From the NCBI GenBank assembly GCA_029259695.1, contig JAJDEQ010000132.1:17397-81396 (forward strand): a stretch of DNA of 64,000 bases, read 5' to 3'. The DNA comes from Planctomycetota bacterium (lineage in GTDB: Bacteria > Planctomycetota > B15-G4). Below the pieces are notes generated by a model, which saw nothing but the letters and a program-made list of their open reading frames with translations, ran no database searches and was not told the origin of the DNA. The position numbers were made by a program, and so were the translations under genes. Shown here one piece after another: positions 17,705 to 26,573 of the stretch; positions within the stretch are counted from its first letter, which is position 1, and every line of letters begins with the position of its first letter.

Positions 17705-19249
17705 GTGCGCCGCGTGACGCTGGGCCTGCTGACCTGCCTGGCGATCGGCTGTGGCGACGGAACGAGCGGCGACACGAACGACACGCCGTCCGCCGAGCCC
17801 GGTGCCCGTCCCAACATCATCTTGATCGTGCTCGACACCGTGCGCGCCGACCACCTGTCGCACGCGGGCTGGTCGCGCGAGACGACACCCGTGCTCGACG
17901 CGTTCGCCCGGGACGCCGTGCGCTACAGCGAGGCGCGCTCCACCGCGCCGTGGACGTTGCCGTCGCACATGTCGATCTTCACCGGGTTGCTGCCCGGCGA
18001 GCACGGCGCCACCTGGGCTGCCTTCTCCGACCCCTCCCTCGGCTCGCTCTCGGCGCTGCTGGCCAAGCCGTTCGGTCCGGCGGAACCGGAGCGCATGCTG
18101 CCCCGCCGGCTCAAGCAGCTCGGCTACAAGACGCTGGGCCTGTCGTACAACCCGTGGGTGTCCGAGCGCACCGGATTCGGCGAGGGCTTCGACGCGCTCT
18201 ACGAGACCTGGCGCATGCCCCCCGGGCCGGACGTGGGCTACGACCTGCTGCCCGCCGCGATCAAGCTCGACCCTGCGCTCGACAGCGGCAAGGCCGGCAA
18301 GACGCTGCTGCTCTTCCGCCGTCAGTTGGTCGAGTTCGGCCTGGGCACCCCGTTCTTCCTGTTCTTCAACTTCACCGACGCCCACTACCCGTACGTGACG
18401 CCGCGCGAGTACGCCTTCGCGTTCGACGGCGAGCCGCAGCTCTACGACCGACTCGCCGACGAGCGCACGCGTCCGGACGAGCTGCAACTGCTCACCGGCG
18501 GCGGCGATCTGGACGTGCGCCGGCTCGAGCCGTTCTACGATGCGTCCCTGCGCTACCTCGACCAGGCCCTGGGCACGTTCTTCGACTGGCTGCACGAGGA
18601 AGGCCTCTACGACGACGCCCTGATCGTGGTCACCTCCGATCACGGTGAACACCTGGGCGAGCTGCGTACCGGCGGCGGCCAACCGCGCGTGCTGTTCTCG
18701 CACCAGTTGTCCATGGCGGACGAGCTGCTGCGCGTGCCCTTGCTGGTCAAGTATCCCGGCAACGTCGACGGCGGACGGGTCGAGTCCCATCCGCTGGTGT
18801 CGACACTCGACATCTACGCCACCATCCTGGGCGCCGCGAGGGCCGCCGCACAGGACGACGAGACGCGCGCAGCGGACACATCAGCGCTGCCGTCGGCGCT
18901 CCCGCCCCTCGACCTGGCGCGCATGGATGACTTCGAGCGGCCCTGGTCGCTGGCCGAGTCGTACTCCTCCGACGCCTATCTGACCCTGTTGGTGGGCACG
19001 AACCCCGACTTCGACCTGTGGGACCATCGGCGCGTGCAACGCGTCGTCTTCGAGCCGGATGGGCGCCAGGCATTCGTCGACAGTCAGCCGACCGGCAGCC
19101 CGTCCGCACGACTGTCACGCTGGTTGGCGGACTACGAGGCCTCGCTCTCGACCCGCGCGGGCCTGCAGATCACGAACGACACGTTGGACCCGCGGCAGCT
19201 CGAGGAGCTGCGCCGCATGGGCTACGTGGGCGACGACGACCAGCGCTGA
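17705..19249 (+). CDS. sulfatase/alkaline-phosphatase-fold lipoprotein with Thr at the nucleophile position
   Basis: A protein of 514 residues. I prefer the GTG at 17705 (GAGG upstream) because it gives a compact lipoprotein signal, LGLLTCLAIGC, with the lipid cysteine at 16; an ATG at 17627 would add 26 arginine-rich residues. Metal-site elements of the superfamily are present: IILIVLDTVRADHL near residue 37 and VVTSDHGEHLGE in the second half. At the position of the sulfatase signature C/S-x-P-x-R the sequence is TLPSHMSIFTG: Thr (residue 84) replaces Cys/Ser and His replaces Arg. It therefore cannot form formylglycine and is more likely a phospho-ester hydrolase or transferase of the same fold, anchored in a membrane. 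Confidence 0.88.
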   Translation: MRRVTLGLLTCLAIGCGDGTSGDTNDTPSAEPGARPNIILIVLDTVRADHLSHAGWSRETTPVLDAFARDAVRYSEARSTAPWTLPSHMSIFTGLLPGEHGATWAAFSDPSLGSLSALLAKPFGPAEPERMLPRRLKQLGYKTLGLSYNPWVSERTGFGEGFDALYETWRMPPGPDVGYDLLPAAIKLDPALDSGKAGKTLLLFRRQLVEFGLGTPFFLFFNFTDAHYPYVTPREYAFAFDGEPQLYDRLADERTRPDELQLLTGGGDLDVRRLEPFYDASLRYLDQALGTFFDWLHEEGLYDDALIVVTSDHGEHLGELRTGGGQPRVLFSHQLSMADELLRVPLLVKYPGNVDGGRVESHPLVSTLDIYATILGAARAAAQDDETRAADTSALPSALPPLDLARMDDFERPWSLAESYSSDAYLTLLVGTNPDFDLWDHRRVQRVVFEPDGRQAFVDSQPTGSPSARLSRWLADYEASLSTRAGLQITNDTLDPRQLEELRRMGYVGDDDQR

Positions 19250-19331
19250 GCCACGGCCCGAGTGCCACCGCCCGGACCCGGCGTGCCCGACGGCGAGGGC
19301 GCGACGCCGACGCCGCTGCGCAGGCACGACG

Positions 19332-19970
19332 TCAGCTCGACGAACGCCGCCGGCTGTGGACGCGGGTGCTGAGCTCGGTGATCGCCCGGGCGTACAACAT
19401 GCGTGCCGCGTCCGGGCTGGGCGAGCCGAGTCGCTCGGCGACCGTCTCCCAGGGTGCGCGCATGTAGTCGCGGTGCAGGATCACCTCGCGATACTCCTCG
19501 CGCATCTGCTCCAGGCAGTGGTCGATGTCCTCGAGCTCCTCTTCCTGCTGGAGTTCCTCGAGCGGCAGCTTCACATCGGCGGCCGGCTCGAACACGCCCG
19601 AGCGTGAGTCTTCCGGACCGCGCAGCGGCTTGTCCTTGCGCCGGTCGCGCTTCTGCGCGTTGTGGTAGTCGGCCGCCGCCTTGATCTGGTTCTCGGCGAT
19701 CTTCGAGAGCCAGTGGATCAGGCTGCTCTCCTCGCGCATCTCGAAGCGGTTGAAGGCCGTCACCGCCGCCGCGAAGGTCTCCTGCAGGATGTCACCGGAC
19801 TCGACGTAGTTGCGCAGGGGCTTCCCCAAGCGCACCCGCACGATCTTGCGGACACGCTCGTAGTAGCGATCGATGAGATCGTTGAGGGCCTCGTCCTCGC
19901 CCTTCTGGGCGCGGCGCACCAGGTCGAGCGACCGGGTGACATCGGGGCTTGGGGGTACCGGTTCGTCCAT
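19332..19970 (-). CDS. ECF-type RNA polymerase sigma factor
   Basis: A 212-residue protein from the ATG at 19970, preceded by GGAG. Region 2 is seen in DLIDRYYERVRKIVRVRLG, NYVESGDILQETFAAAV and SSLIHWLSKIAENQIKAA; region 4 lies in REVILHRDYMRAPWETVAERL and DAARMLYARAITELSTRV. The region between them is longer and more acidic than usual. It is divergent from a serine/threonine kinase gene, a pairing common for planctomycete ECF factors that are thought to be controlled by the kinase rather than by an anti-sigma factor. A TATACT box lies at the complement of 19995-20000, but I see no clear -35. Confidence 0.9.
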   Translation of the reverse strand: MDEPVPPSPDVTRSLDLVRRAQKGEDEALNDLIDRYYERVRKIVRVRLGKPLRNYVESGDILQETFAAAVTAFNRFEMREESSLIHWLSKIAENQIKAAADYHNAQKRDRRKDKPLRGPEDSRSGVFEPAADVKLPLEELQQEEELEDIDHCLEQMREEYREVILHRDYMRAPWETVAERLGSPSPDAARMLYARAITELSTRVHSRRRSSS

Positions 19971-20316
19971 GCTCTCCTCACTGACGAATCCGACAGTATA
20001 CGTCCGGGGCGGCTTCCGGAGGGACAGCCATGCGCCCGCGCCCTGCCGCAAACGCGCTCGACGCGGCGATCGGCGGCCGTTCCGGTGACCGCTCGCGGCG
20101 ACCGGAGCGGTGCAACCGCCCCGCACCCGGCCCGCCCTCCCGGGGCTGCGGACTTCGCGCCGTTCGCTGCGACGGGCGTCTCCCCTTCACCCCGAAGTCG
20201 GCCCGGTGGAGCCGGACGGCGGGACGCGAGGGGCGGCGGAGCCCGGCGACCGCAGACCGGGGGCTGCAAGGCGCGTCGCCCCCATGGCCATGCGCCCCCA
20301 AAGGAAAGGGACGCCC
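19971..20316. promoter_or_regulatory. divergent region between ECF sigma and kinase genes
   Basis: A 346-bp gap that must contain the promoters of both divergent genes. A possible -10 (TATACT) for the sigma gene is the complement of 19995-20000. The kinase side has an AAAGGAAAGGGA ribosome site (20300-20311). Nothing else is recognised. Confidence 0.35.
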
Positions 20317-22929
20317 GTGGATCCAGCACCCACCCCACCCACCGACGCAGGCACATCCCCCGACGATTCGGTGTCACGCATCGTCGAGGAGTTCGCCTTC
20401 CTCTACGCCAGCCAGGGCGAGGTCGACCTCGAGGCGTTCTGCGCCCGCCACGCCGAGCCCCTGCGCTCCGCGATCCGCACACGCTGCCGGGACGCGATGC
20501 GACTGCAGAGCGAGTTGCGCGCCCACCTGGGTGACGCCGGCGACGGCGCCGACACGCCCACGCCGGGGGGCACCATCGGCGAGTTCCGCATCGTGCGCGA
20601 ACTGGGGCGCGGCGGTATGGGCGTCGTCTACCTCGCCTGGCAGGAGTCGCTGCGGCGCGAGGTCGCACTCAAGGTGCTCGCGCTGCGCCCGGCCCTGTCC
20701 GAACGAGCCGAGGAGCGCTTTCGTCGCGACGCCATGGCCGCCGCCAAGCTCCAGCACCCCGCCATCCGGCAGGTCTACTCGTACGGGCGGGCCGACGGCA
20801 TGCTCTACATGGCGATGGAGTACATCGCCGGGCACACCCTGGCCGAGTACCTGCTCGAGGAGCGACAGGGCGGCGCCGCGGACACGACCGACTCCCGGCT
20901 CGGATCGTCGAGCGGCAAGAGCTACCCGGCGCGCGTCGCCGAGATCATCGCCGGTCTCGCCGATGCCCTCCAGTACGCCCACGACCACGGTGTGATCCAC
21001 CGCGACGTGAAGCCCGGCAACGTGCTGATCGACGCGAACGGGAATCCGTTCCTGCTCGACTTCGGGCTGGCCAAGGACGTCGCCGAGGACAGCATCACCA
21101 TGTCCGGCGACCTGGCCGGCACGCCCTACTACATGAGTCCTGAGCAGGCGCTGGCCAAACGCGTCGCCATCGATCACCGCAGCGACGTGTTCTCGCTCGG
21201 CGTCGTGCTCTACGAGCTGCTCACGCTCGCGCGCCCGTTCGACGGCGACACGATCCAGAAGATCCTGTACGAGATCACCTTCAAGCGGCCGCGCAACGTG
21301 CGTCTGCTCAATCCCGCCGTCCCGCGGGACCTGGAGACGATCGCCTTCAAGGCGATGGAGAAGAACCCCGATCATCGCTTCGCATCGGCGGGCGAGCTGG
21401 CCGACGACCTGCGCCGTTTCCTGGGGCACGAGTCGATCCACGCCCGGCCGCCGAGCTGGCCGGAGCGTGCGCGCCGCAGCATGGCGCGCCACCGGGCCAC
21501 CGCCGCCGCCGCTGTGGTGACCGTGTTCGCCCTGTGCCTGACGCCGATCCTGGCCGACCACCTCGCCCGCCGCGAGAGCCGCCTGGAACTGCTCGAACCG
21601 CTGCACCGGGTGGCCGCCCTGACGGACCTCGGTGCGGCGCCGATGGCGGACCTGACCCAGGCGCTGCGCAACAGCTCTGCACTGTCGGCCCGCAGCGCCG
21701 AACTCGATGACCACGAGCGCGCGCTGGTCGCGAACCAGGCGGCGCGCCTGCGTGCCTACGGGGTCAGCAGCATCCGACAGGGGCAGCAGGAACTGAGTCG
21801 CTCCTACGACCCCGCTTCGCCCGACGCCTTCATCAAGCGCTCGGCCTACGTCGCCCGTGGCACGGAGCTGTTGGCGAGGGGCATCACCCTCGTTCCCGAC
21901 GCGGATGTGCTCGGCGGCGACGAGCTGATCGCGGCCACCTACCCGACCCTGACCGTGACGACCGATCGCCCGGGCGCGGAGGTCGTGCTGTACGAGCTCG
22001 ACATCGTGCACGGACGACCGCTCGGAGACGGGAGCGCCCCGCTGCGACTGGGGACCACACCGCTGAACGCGGCACACGTGCCCCCCGGCTCCTACCGCGT
22101 GGTCGTGCGCGACGCATCGGGGGCCTTCGCGGAGCCCACGCGGGTGCTCGACACGCCGGGCAAGGACTACGTGATCCACGCCGCCCCGCGCTCCACCGAG
22201 CGCGTGACCGAGGACATGCTGTTGATCGAGGGCGGCCCCTTCGTGTTCGGCATGGGCGAGGACGACGCCGGCTACTACCACGAACGCGAGGAGTCCCTGC
22301 CGGCCTTCTGGGTCGACCGCTACGAGGTGAGCAACGGGGACTACAGGCGCTTCCTGATCGACACGGGACGCAGCACGCGGCCCGCGTACTGGCCCGAGCC
22401 CTATGACAAGGCGCTCGACGACCTGCCGGTGGTCGGGGTCACCTGGCCCGACGCCCGCGCCTACGCCGAGTGGGCCGGCAAGCGCCTGCCGATCAACATG
22501 GAGTGGGAGCGCGCGGCCCGCGGCCGGGACGGACGGGCGCTGCCGCGCACCGACGACATGCCGCTCACGCAGTACGCCGTCCTCGGTCACCCCAGTTCGC
22601 TCCAGCACCTGGGCGACCCCGATGCGTTGCGTGCTCACGGCCTCTCGCTCTATCTGGCTGCCGTGCAGCCGGTCCGCGGCGGGACTGACGGTGTCGGGCC
22701 CGAGGGCCTGCACCACACCCTCGGGAACGTCCGTGAGTGGACCGACACACTGGCCCTCGCACGTTCCGACGAAGCCTTCACCCCCCAACTCGGAGCGCAC
22801 CTCACCAAGGGCGGGTCCTGGGCGACGAAACCGTCCGCTCCGCCCCACTTCGGGGGCGCGACCTGGCAACCGGACAACATCGGCTCGCGATACACCGGCT
22901 TCCGCTGCGTGCGCAGCGCCAGCCCCTGA
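20317..22929 (+). CDS. transmembrane serine/threonine protein kinase with C-terminal FGE-sulfatase domain
   Basis: A protein of 870 residues from the GTG at 20317 (AAGGAAAGGG upstream); an ATG at 20284 would add 11 residues. The kinase domain spans about 86-350: glycine loop LGRGGMGVVY (96-105), VALKVL with the ATP lysine, HRDVKPGNVLID (228-239, catalytic D230), DFGLAKD, and GTPYYMSPEQA in the activation segment. One membrane helix follows at about 395-415 (AAAVVTVFALCLTPILA). After it come about 200 residues, including a PEGA-like stretch, and then an FGE/SUMF1-like domain (about 632-870: FVFGMGEDD, VSNGDYRRFL, VTWPDARAYAEWAGKRLP, GNVREWTDT, GFRCVRS). The FGE-like part faces outside and may sense a ligand. 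It pairs with the divergent ECF sigma gene. Confidence 0.95.
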   Translation: MDPAPTPPTDAGTSPDDSVSRIVEEFAFLYASQGEVDLEAFCARHAEPLRSAIRTRCRDAMRLQSELRAHLGDAGDGADTPTPGGTIGEFRIVRELGRGGMGVVYLAWQESLRREVALKVLALRPALSERAEERFRRDAMAAAKLQHPAIRQVYSYGRADGMLYMAMEYIAGHTLAEYLLEERQGGAADTTDSRLGSSSGKSYPARVAEIIAGLADALQYAHDHGVIHRDVKPGNVLIDANGNPFLLDFGLAKDVAEDSITMSGDLAGTPYYMSPEQALAKRVAIDHRSDVFSLGVVLYELLTLARPFDGDTIQKILYEITFKRPRNVRLLNPAVPRDLETIAFKAMEKNPDHRFASAGELADDLRRFLGHESIHARPPSWPERARRSMARHRATAAAAVVTVFALCLTPILADHLARRESRLELLEPLHRVAALTDLGAAPMADLTQALRNSSALSARSAELDDHERALVANQAARLRAYGVSSIRQGQQELSRSYDPASPDAFIKRSAYVARGTELLARGITLVPDADVLGGDELIAATYPTLTVTTDRPGAEVVLYELDIVHGRPLGDGSAPLRLGTTPLNAAHVPPGSYRVVVRDASGAFAEPTRVLDTPGKDYVIHAAPRSTERVTEDMLLIEGGPFVFGMGEDDAGYYHEREESLPAFWVDRYEVSNGDYRRFLIDTGRSTRPAYWPEPYDKALDDLPVVGVTWPDARAYAEWAGKRLPINMEWERAARGRDGRALPRTDDMPLTQYAVLGHPSSLQHLGDPDALRAHGLSLYLAAVQPVRGGTDGVGPEGLHHTLGNVREWTDTLALARSDEAFTPQLGAHLTKGGSWATKPSAPPHFGGATWQPDNIGSRYTGFRCVRSASP

Positions 22930-23054
22930 ACAGCCCCCCCTCGCGGCCGTCTGCGCCGGTGGATCCGGGACGCCCTCGACCGGAATGGGGGAATTCGCGA
23001 CGATCCTGAGGTGCCCGTGTGAGTGCGGGAGGACAGGGGATGAGAGGAAGGGTG

Positions 23055-23711
23055 ATGGAACGCAACGAGGCCAGCCAGAAGGCGTGCCGCGGAACCCGTG
23101 GCCGGTCACGAGCCGCCGCGATCTGGATCGCGGTCGTGCTCGCGAGCGCGTGTCGCAGCGACGACATCGTGCTCGACCCGAACGATCCGGCACCGGGCGT
23201 CAACAAGCACCCGCCGATGCTGGCCCCCGCCGTGCGCAAGGTGCGGCTGGGGATCAACATCCGGCTCGATCCCGGCACGGCGGAGTACGTGACCTACTAC
23301 GAGGACTGGACCGGCCCCCAACGCAAGCAGTACCAGCAGCTGATCTACACCGAGGTGAAGAAGGCGCTGCCGGCCAGTACACGCACCGAGTGGGCCAACG
23401 GGCTCTCGCTCGCGATGGAAGACGGTGAGACCATCACCCTCGACGTGATGCGCGAGTTCATCGAGAAGCGGCTCGACACCTACAACAACTCCCAGGAGGA
23501 GTTCGCCCTCGAACTGGCCGACGAGGGCGCGAACAAGGAAGCCGAGTATGTCTGGTACGACAACACCTGGGAGTGCGGCGCTCTGTTCGCGCTGGAACTG
23601 ACCGACCTGGGCGACAGCACGCCGACGCCCAAGACCTGGCAGGTCACGTCGGGCGACGGAGCACTGACGATCCCGCTCACGATCCAGGCCAGCTGGACGG
23701 GCGGAACCTGA
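23055..23711 (+). CDS. hypothetical lipoprotein
   Basis: A protein of 218 residues. The signal RSRAAAIWIAVVLASAC ends in a lipobox-like LASAC, followed by RSDD; the D at +4 rather than +2 leaves sorting open. The rest is soluble and charged, with VRKVRLGINIRLDPGTAEYV, an aromatic YYEDWTGPQRKQYQQLIY segment and a C-terminal part that reads like beta strands (WQVTSGDGALTIPLTIQAS). No family is recognised. The ATG at 23055 has GAGGAAGG close upstream; an ATG at 23040 is possible. It lies 125 bp after the kinase gene and could share its transcript. Confidence 0.75.
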   Translation: MERNEASQKACRGTRGRSRAAAIWIAVVLASACRSDDIVLDPNDPAPGVNKHPPMLAPAVRKVRLGINIRLDPGTAEYVTYYEDWTGPQRKQYQQLIYTEVKKALPASTRTEWANGLSLAMEDGETITLDVMREFIEKRLDTYNNSQEEFALELADEGANKEAEYVWYDNTWECGALFALELTDLGDSTPTPKTWQVTSGDGALTIPLTIQASWTGGT

Positions 23712-23720
23712 GGCTCGCCC

Positions 23721-23750
23721 GGCCCGGTCCTACCAGGCCCGGTCCTACCA
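23721..23750. repeat. two perfect tandem copies of a 15-bp sequence
   Basis: GGCCCGGTCCTACCA occurs at 23721-23735 and again at 23736-23750, spanning the gap between convergent genes and the stop codon of the fecR-like gene. A local duplication; no function is seen. Confidence 0.85.
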
Positions 23751-24854
23751 GGCCCAGTCGAACTCGTCCTTCCATCGGGCGAGCGACGCGGGCTCGGCGT
23801 CGAGACACGCCTGGCGCGTCACGCCCTCGGGTGCCGGCACCAACTCGGCGAGCCGGTCGAACACGCGGGCGCGCACGCTCCGGTCCGGGTGGTCGAGCAG
23901 GTGCCACAGGGTCAGGCTGTCCTTGCGTCGCTCGGTGGCGAGCACCTGTGCCAGTGCCGGCTCGGACACGGGGGCGATCCGGTCGTAGCTCATGTCGAGC
24001 TTGCCCACCCCGTCGCGATAGCGCTGCGGGCTGTCGTCCCACACCGGGGTGCCGGGCGACCGTCCGGGCACCGCGCCGATCGACGCGCCGTGGGGCACGA
24101 TGACGTGGCGTCGTCCGGTCTCGAAGGCCACCTGGCCGAACGTGACGCGCAGGCGCGTGGCGCCGCCCTCGTCCACCGTGGCGCTATAGACGCAGCCCAG
24201 GTCCACGGCCATGCCGGCGGGCGTCCCGACCTGGAACACACGCGGGGGCGCGAGGATGGTGGCCTGGAGCGTGCCGCGTTCCAGGTAGAGCAGGTGGCCG
24301 GCGTCGGCCACGGCTGCGGGGTCGTCGACGCGCAGCGCGGTCCCCGGCTCCAGCACGATCGACCCGATGTCGCCGATCGTCACGCGCGCGCTCGCGGCGT
24401 CATCGCACACCAGGCGTTCTCCCGGCAGCAGGCGATCGCCCTTGCGCGGTCCGGCCGCGCCCTGCACCAGCGGACTGCCGCCGAGCACCTCGAAGGCGTA
24501 ACCGACGGGAACGCCCGCGCCGCCGGCGAACCACCACGCAGCCGCGCCCCCGGCCAGCAGCACGGATGCGGCGAGACGCCAGGCCAGGATGCGCAGCGAA
24601 CGCTCCGGGGCCGCGTCGGCGAGTCGCGACTCGTCGAGCGTGCCTGCCCAGCGATGGACGCCGAGCGAACGCTCCAGCGCCACCACGTCGGGGTCGGGCG
24701 GACCGCTGCGGTCCCACAGGTAGCCCTCGTCGGATCCCCCGTTTCCAGCGGCACCCGCGCTCGGCGGAGGGCCCTGGATTGCGTGCCGGTCGTCGTCACC
24801 CGACGCGTCGCCCCGATCAGGCGCGCCAGCGGCAGGTGGGTGCGGAGCCGTCAT
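23745..24854 (-). CDS. FecR-domain protein, probable anti-sigma/regulatory partner
   Basis: A 369-residue protein. The cytosolic N-terminus is Pro/Gly rich and contains YLWDRSGPPDPDVVALERSL, a segment seen in FecR-type anti-sigma proteins. One membrane helix (LAASVLLAGGAAAWWFAGG) follows near residue 90. The C-terminal half is a FecR beta-strand domain (ERLVCDDAASARVTIGDIGS, GTALRVDD, YLERGTLQATILAP, FQVGTPAGMAVDLG). Its ATG overlaps the sigma factor's stop by 4 bp (ATGA), the expected order for a sigma/anti-sigma pair. It probably holds the sigma factor and responds to an envelope signal, but the signal is unknown. Confidence 0.85.
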   Translation of the reverse strand: MTAPHPPAAGAPDRGDASGDDDRHAIQGPPPSAGAAGNGGSDEGYLWDRSGPPDPDVVALERSLGVHRWAGTLDESRLADAAPERSLRILAWRLAASVLLAGGAAAWWFAGGAGVPVGYAFEVLGGSPLVQGAAGPRKGDRLLPGERLVCDDAASARVTIGDIGSIVLEPGTALRVDDPAAVADAGHLLYLERGTLQATILAPPRVFQVGTPAGMAVDLGCVYSATVDEGGATRLRVTFGQVAFETGRRHVIVPHGASIGAVPGRSPGTPVWDDSPQRYRDGVGKLDMSYDRIAPVSEPALAQVLATERRKDSLTLWHLLDHPDRSVRARVFDRLAELVPAPEGVTRQACLDAEPASLARWKDEFDWAW

Positions 24855-25405
24855 GGCCAGCCCTCCTTGCGCAGCACGTCGCGCAGCAACTTCATCCCGC
24901 GGGACAAGTTGACGCGCACCGAACCATGCGTCAGGCCCGTGGCCGCCGCGATCTCCGGGCCCGTCAGCCCCTCGACGAGACGCAGGACCAGTGTCTCGCG
25001 ATAGGCCTCGGGCAGGGCCCGGATCTGGTCGAGGATCTCGCCCGCGGCGTGCTCATCCGCGGCGCGGCCCGCCGGCCCGTCGACCAGGGCCTCCACGGCG
25101 GGATCCGCCAGGGGCAGCGGCGTCGGACGGGCGCGGGCGTGATGACGGCGCGCGAGATTGCGCGCGATGCCCATCAACCAGGCACCCACGTGGTCGTCGT
25201 CACGCAAGCTGGACAGCCCCCGCCAGGCGGCGACGAAGACGTCCTGCACCAGGTCGTCGGCATCTTGCGGTGCGACGCGACTCACGAGCACTCCGTGCAC
25301 GGCACCGACATGACGCTCGTAGAGCGCACGGAACGCCGGCCGCTCGCCGGCGCGCGAGCGCGCGACGAGCGGACCGTCCTCCGAACCATGATGGGCCGTG
25401 TCCAA
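24851..25405 (-). CDS. ECF RNA polymerase sigma factor (FecR-linked)
   Basis: A protein of 184 residues, normal for ECF factors. Region 2: FRALYERHVGAVHGVLVSRV, DADDLVQDVFVAAWRGL and VGAWLMGIARNLARRHH. Region 4: LPEAYRETLVLRLVEGLTGP, EIAAATGLTHGSVRVNLSRG and MKLLRDVL. The start codon appears to be TTG at 25405, since no ATG or GTG precedes the conserved domain; the ribosome site is weak. It is coupled to the FecR-like gene, which should regulate it. Confidence 0.9.
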   Translation of the reverse strand: MDTAHHGSEDGPLVARSRAGERPAFRALYERHVGAVHGVLVSRVAPQDADDLVQDVFVAAWRGLSSLRDDDHVGAWLMGIARNLARRHHARARPTPLPLADPAVEALVDGPAGRAADEHAAGEILDQIRALPEAYRETLVLRLVEGLTGPEIAAATGLTHGSVRVNLSRGMKLLRDVLRKEGWP

Positions 25406-25478
25406 TCCAGCGTGTGTCCGGTCCTCGGCTTCGTCGTCCCGACCGTCTCGGGCACCGCGTCGTTCGACGCTCGCGATC

Positions 25479-26273
25479 TCAATCGCGATCCACGTGCCGG
25501 GCCACCTCTGCCTCGAGTCGCTCGCGCGTGTCGGCTTCGTAGAAGTGAGCCCCCACGCTCACCAGGTTCCGGGAGAGCAACGAGTCGCGATCATCGGCGA
25601 GCCGCAGGGCCTTGTCCAGGTGGACCCACTTCGCTTCGCGCAACGAGCGATCAGCGTCGAAGGCGACCATGGCGCTGCCCAGGTGCAGGGCGCCGTCGCC
25701 GCCGCGCAGGTCATGCGCCAGGCGCAACCAGCGAGCCGTGTCGCCCTGCTCCGACAGGATGCCCGCTTGACGGAATGCCGCGTGGGCAAAGGCCAGATCG
25801 AAGGCGTACAAGCCCCGCTTGCGTGCGCGACTCGCGACCTCGTCGTCGCCCGCGACCAGGGCATACGACGGCGCGCGCGGGCCGTCCACACCCCCACCGA
25901 CGTCGCCGGACGCGAGTTGCGCCGACGCGCGCAGGCTGTCCAGCAGTTCATGACAACGCGCCACGCGCCAGGGCTGTTCGCGACGCTTGTCCCAGAGGTA
26001 CACGACCGCACGTCGCAGGGTCTCCATGTGGACCAGGGTGTCGTCGCTCTCGGCGAGCAACTCGATGGTGTCGGGAACCACGCGGTCCAGGTCGTAGGCG
26101 CTCTCGCGGGCGAAGGGTTCTCCGCTGTCACCCCACGGGAGCGACTCCGCCGAGCCGATCTCGAACGGATGACACAGGCAGGGCGGACCGAGCAGGGCGG
26201 GGCCCCTCGCCCAGCCGGAGTTGCTCAGGCAGCCGATCAGGGCCACGACGGCACAGCGGGTGAACCAGGTCAT
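25479..26273 (-). CDS. hypothetical secreted protein
   Basis: A 264-residue protein from the ATG at 26273 with GGAGAACGG upstream. The signal peptide is WFTRCAVVALIGCLSNSGWA. The mature part is predicted mostly helical (DTIELLAESDDTLVHMETLR, YLWDKRREQPWRVARCHELL, LRASAQLAS), with an LHLGSAMVAFDADRSLREAK segment, perhaps TPR-like. A few cysteines near the mature start (PPCLCHP) could bind metal or form a disulfide. No family is recognised. It is divergent from the Na/Pi cotransporter gene. Confidence 0.75.
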   Translation of the reverse strand: MTWFTRCAVVALIGCLSNSGWARGPALLGPPCLCHPFEIGSAESLPWGDSGEPFARESAYDLDRVVPDTIELLAESDDTLVHMETLRRAVVYLWDKRREQPWRVARCHELLDSLRASAQLASGDVGGGVDGPRAPSYALVAGDDEVASRARKRGLYAFDLAFAHAAFRQAGILSEQGDTARWLRLAHDLRGGDGALHLGSAMVAFDADRSLREAKWVHLDKALRLADDRDSLLSRNLVSVGAHFYEADTRERLEAEVARHVDRD

Positions 26274-26573
26274 GTTCCGTTCTCCATGGGGTGGAGGCGC
26301 TCGCTTGCGCTCCGGGGTGATGGCGGGCCCGTGCCCGCCTGCAGGGTATGAGTGCCTGCCACCGGACCCGGTGTTAACCGCTAACGACCCACAGCTCTCC
26401 TCAGCTTCTCCACGCGTTCTCAACGAGCTGCGCACACGACCCCGGGCGGGCGCGGCCCCCACGTTGCTCGAAATGTGGAGTAGGCCCGACCTTCTCGGTA
26501 TCTTCCCGGTTCCTTCACGCCGTGGTCGTCGATCGCACATCGACGGCGGCGCCTCCAGGAGAAACGACGCCCC
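26274..26573. other. divergent intergenic region before the phosphate operon
   Basis: Exactly 300 bp, somewhat less GC-rich around GTTAACCGCTAACGACC (26373-26389). It must hold promoters for the secreted protein and the Na/Pi gene. I looked for Pho-box-like direct repeats and found none that convince; nothing else is recognised. Confidence 0.35.

Noticed and set aside
20374..23193. 939-residue minus-strand open frame opposite the kinase gene
   Set aside because: It mirrors the kinase coding sequence; no domains, and composition typical of antisense frames in GC-rich DNA.
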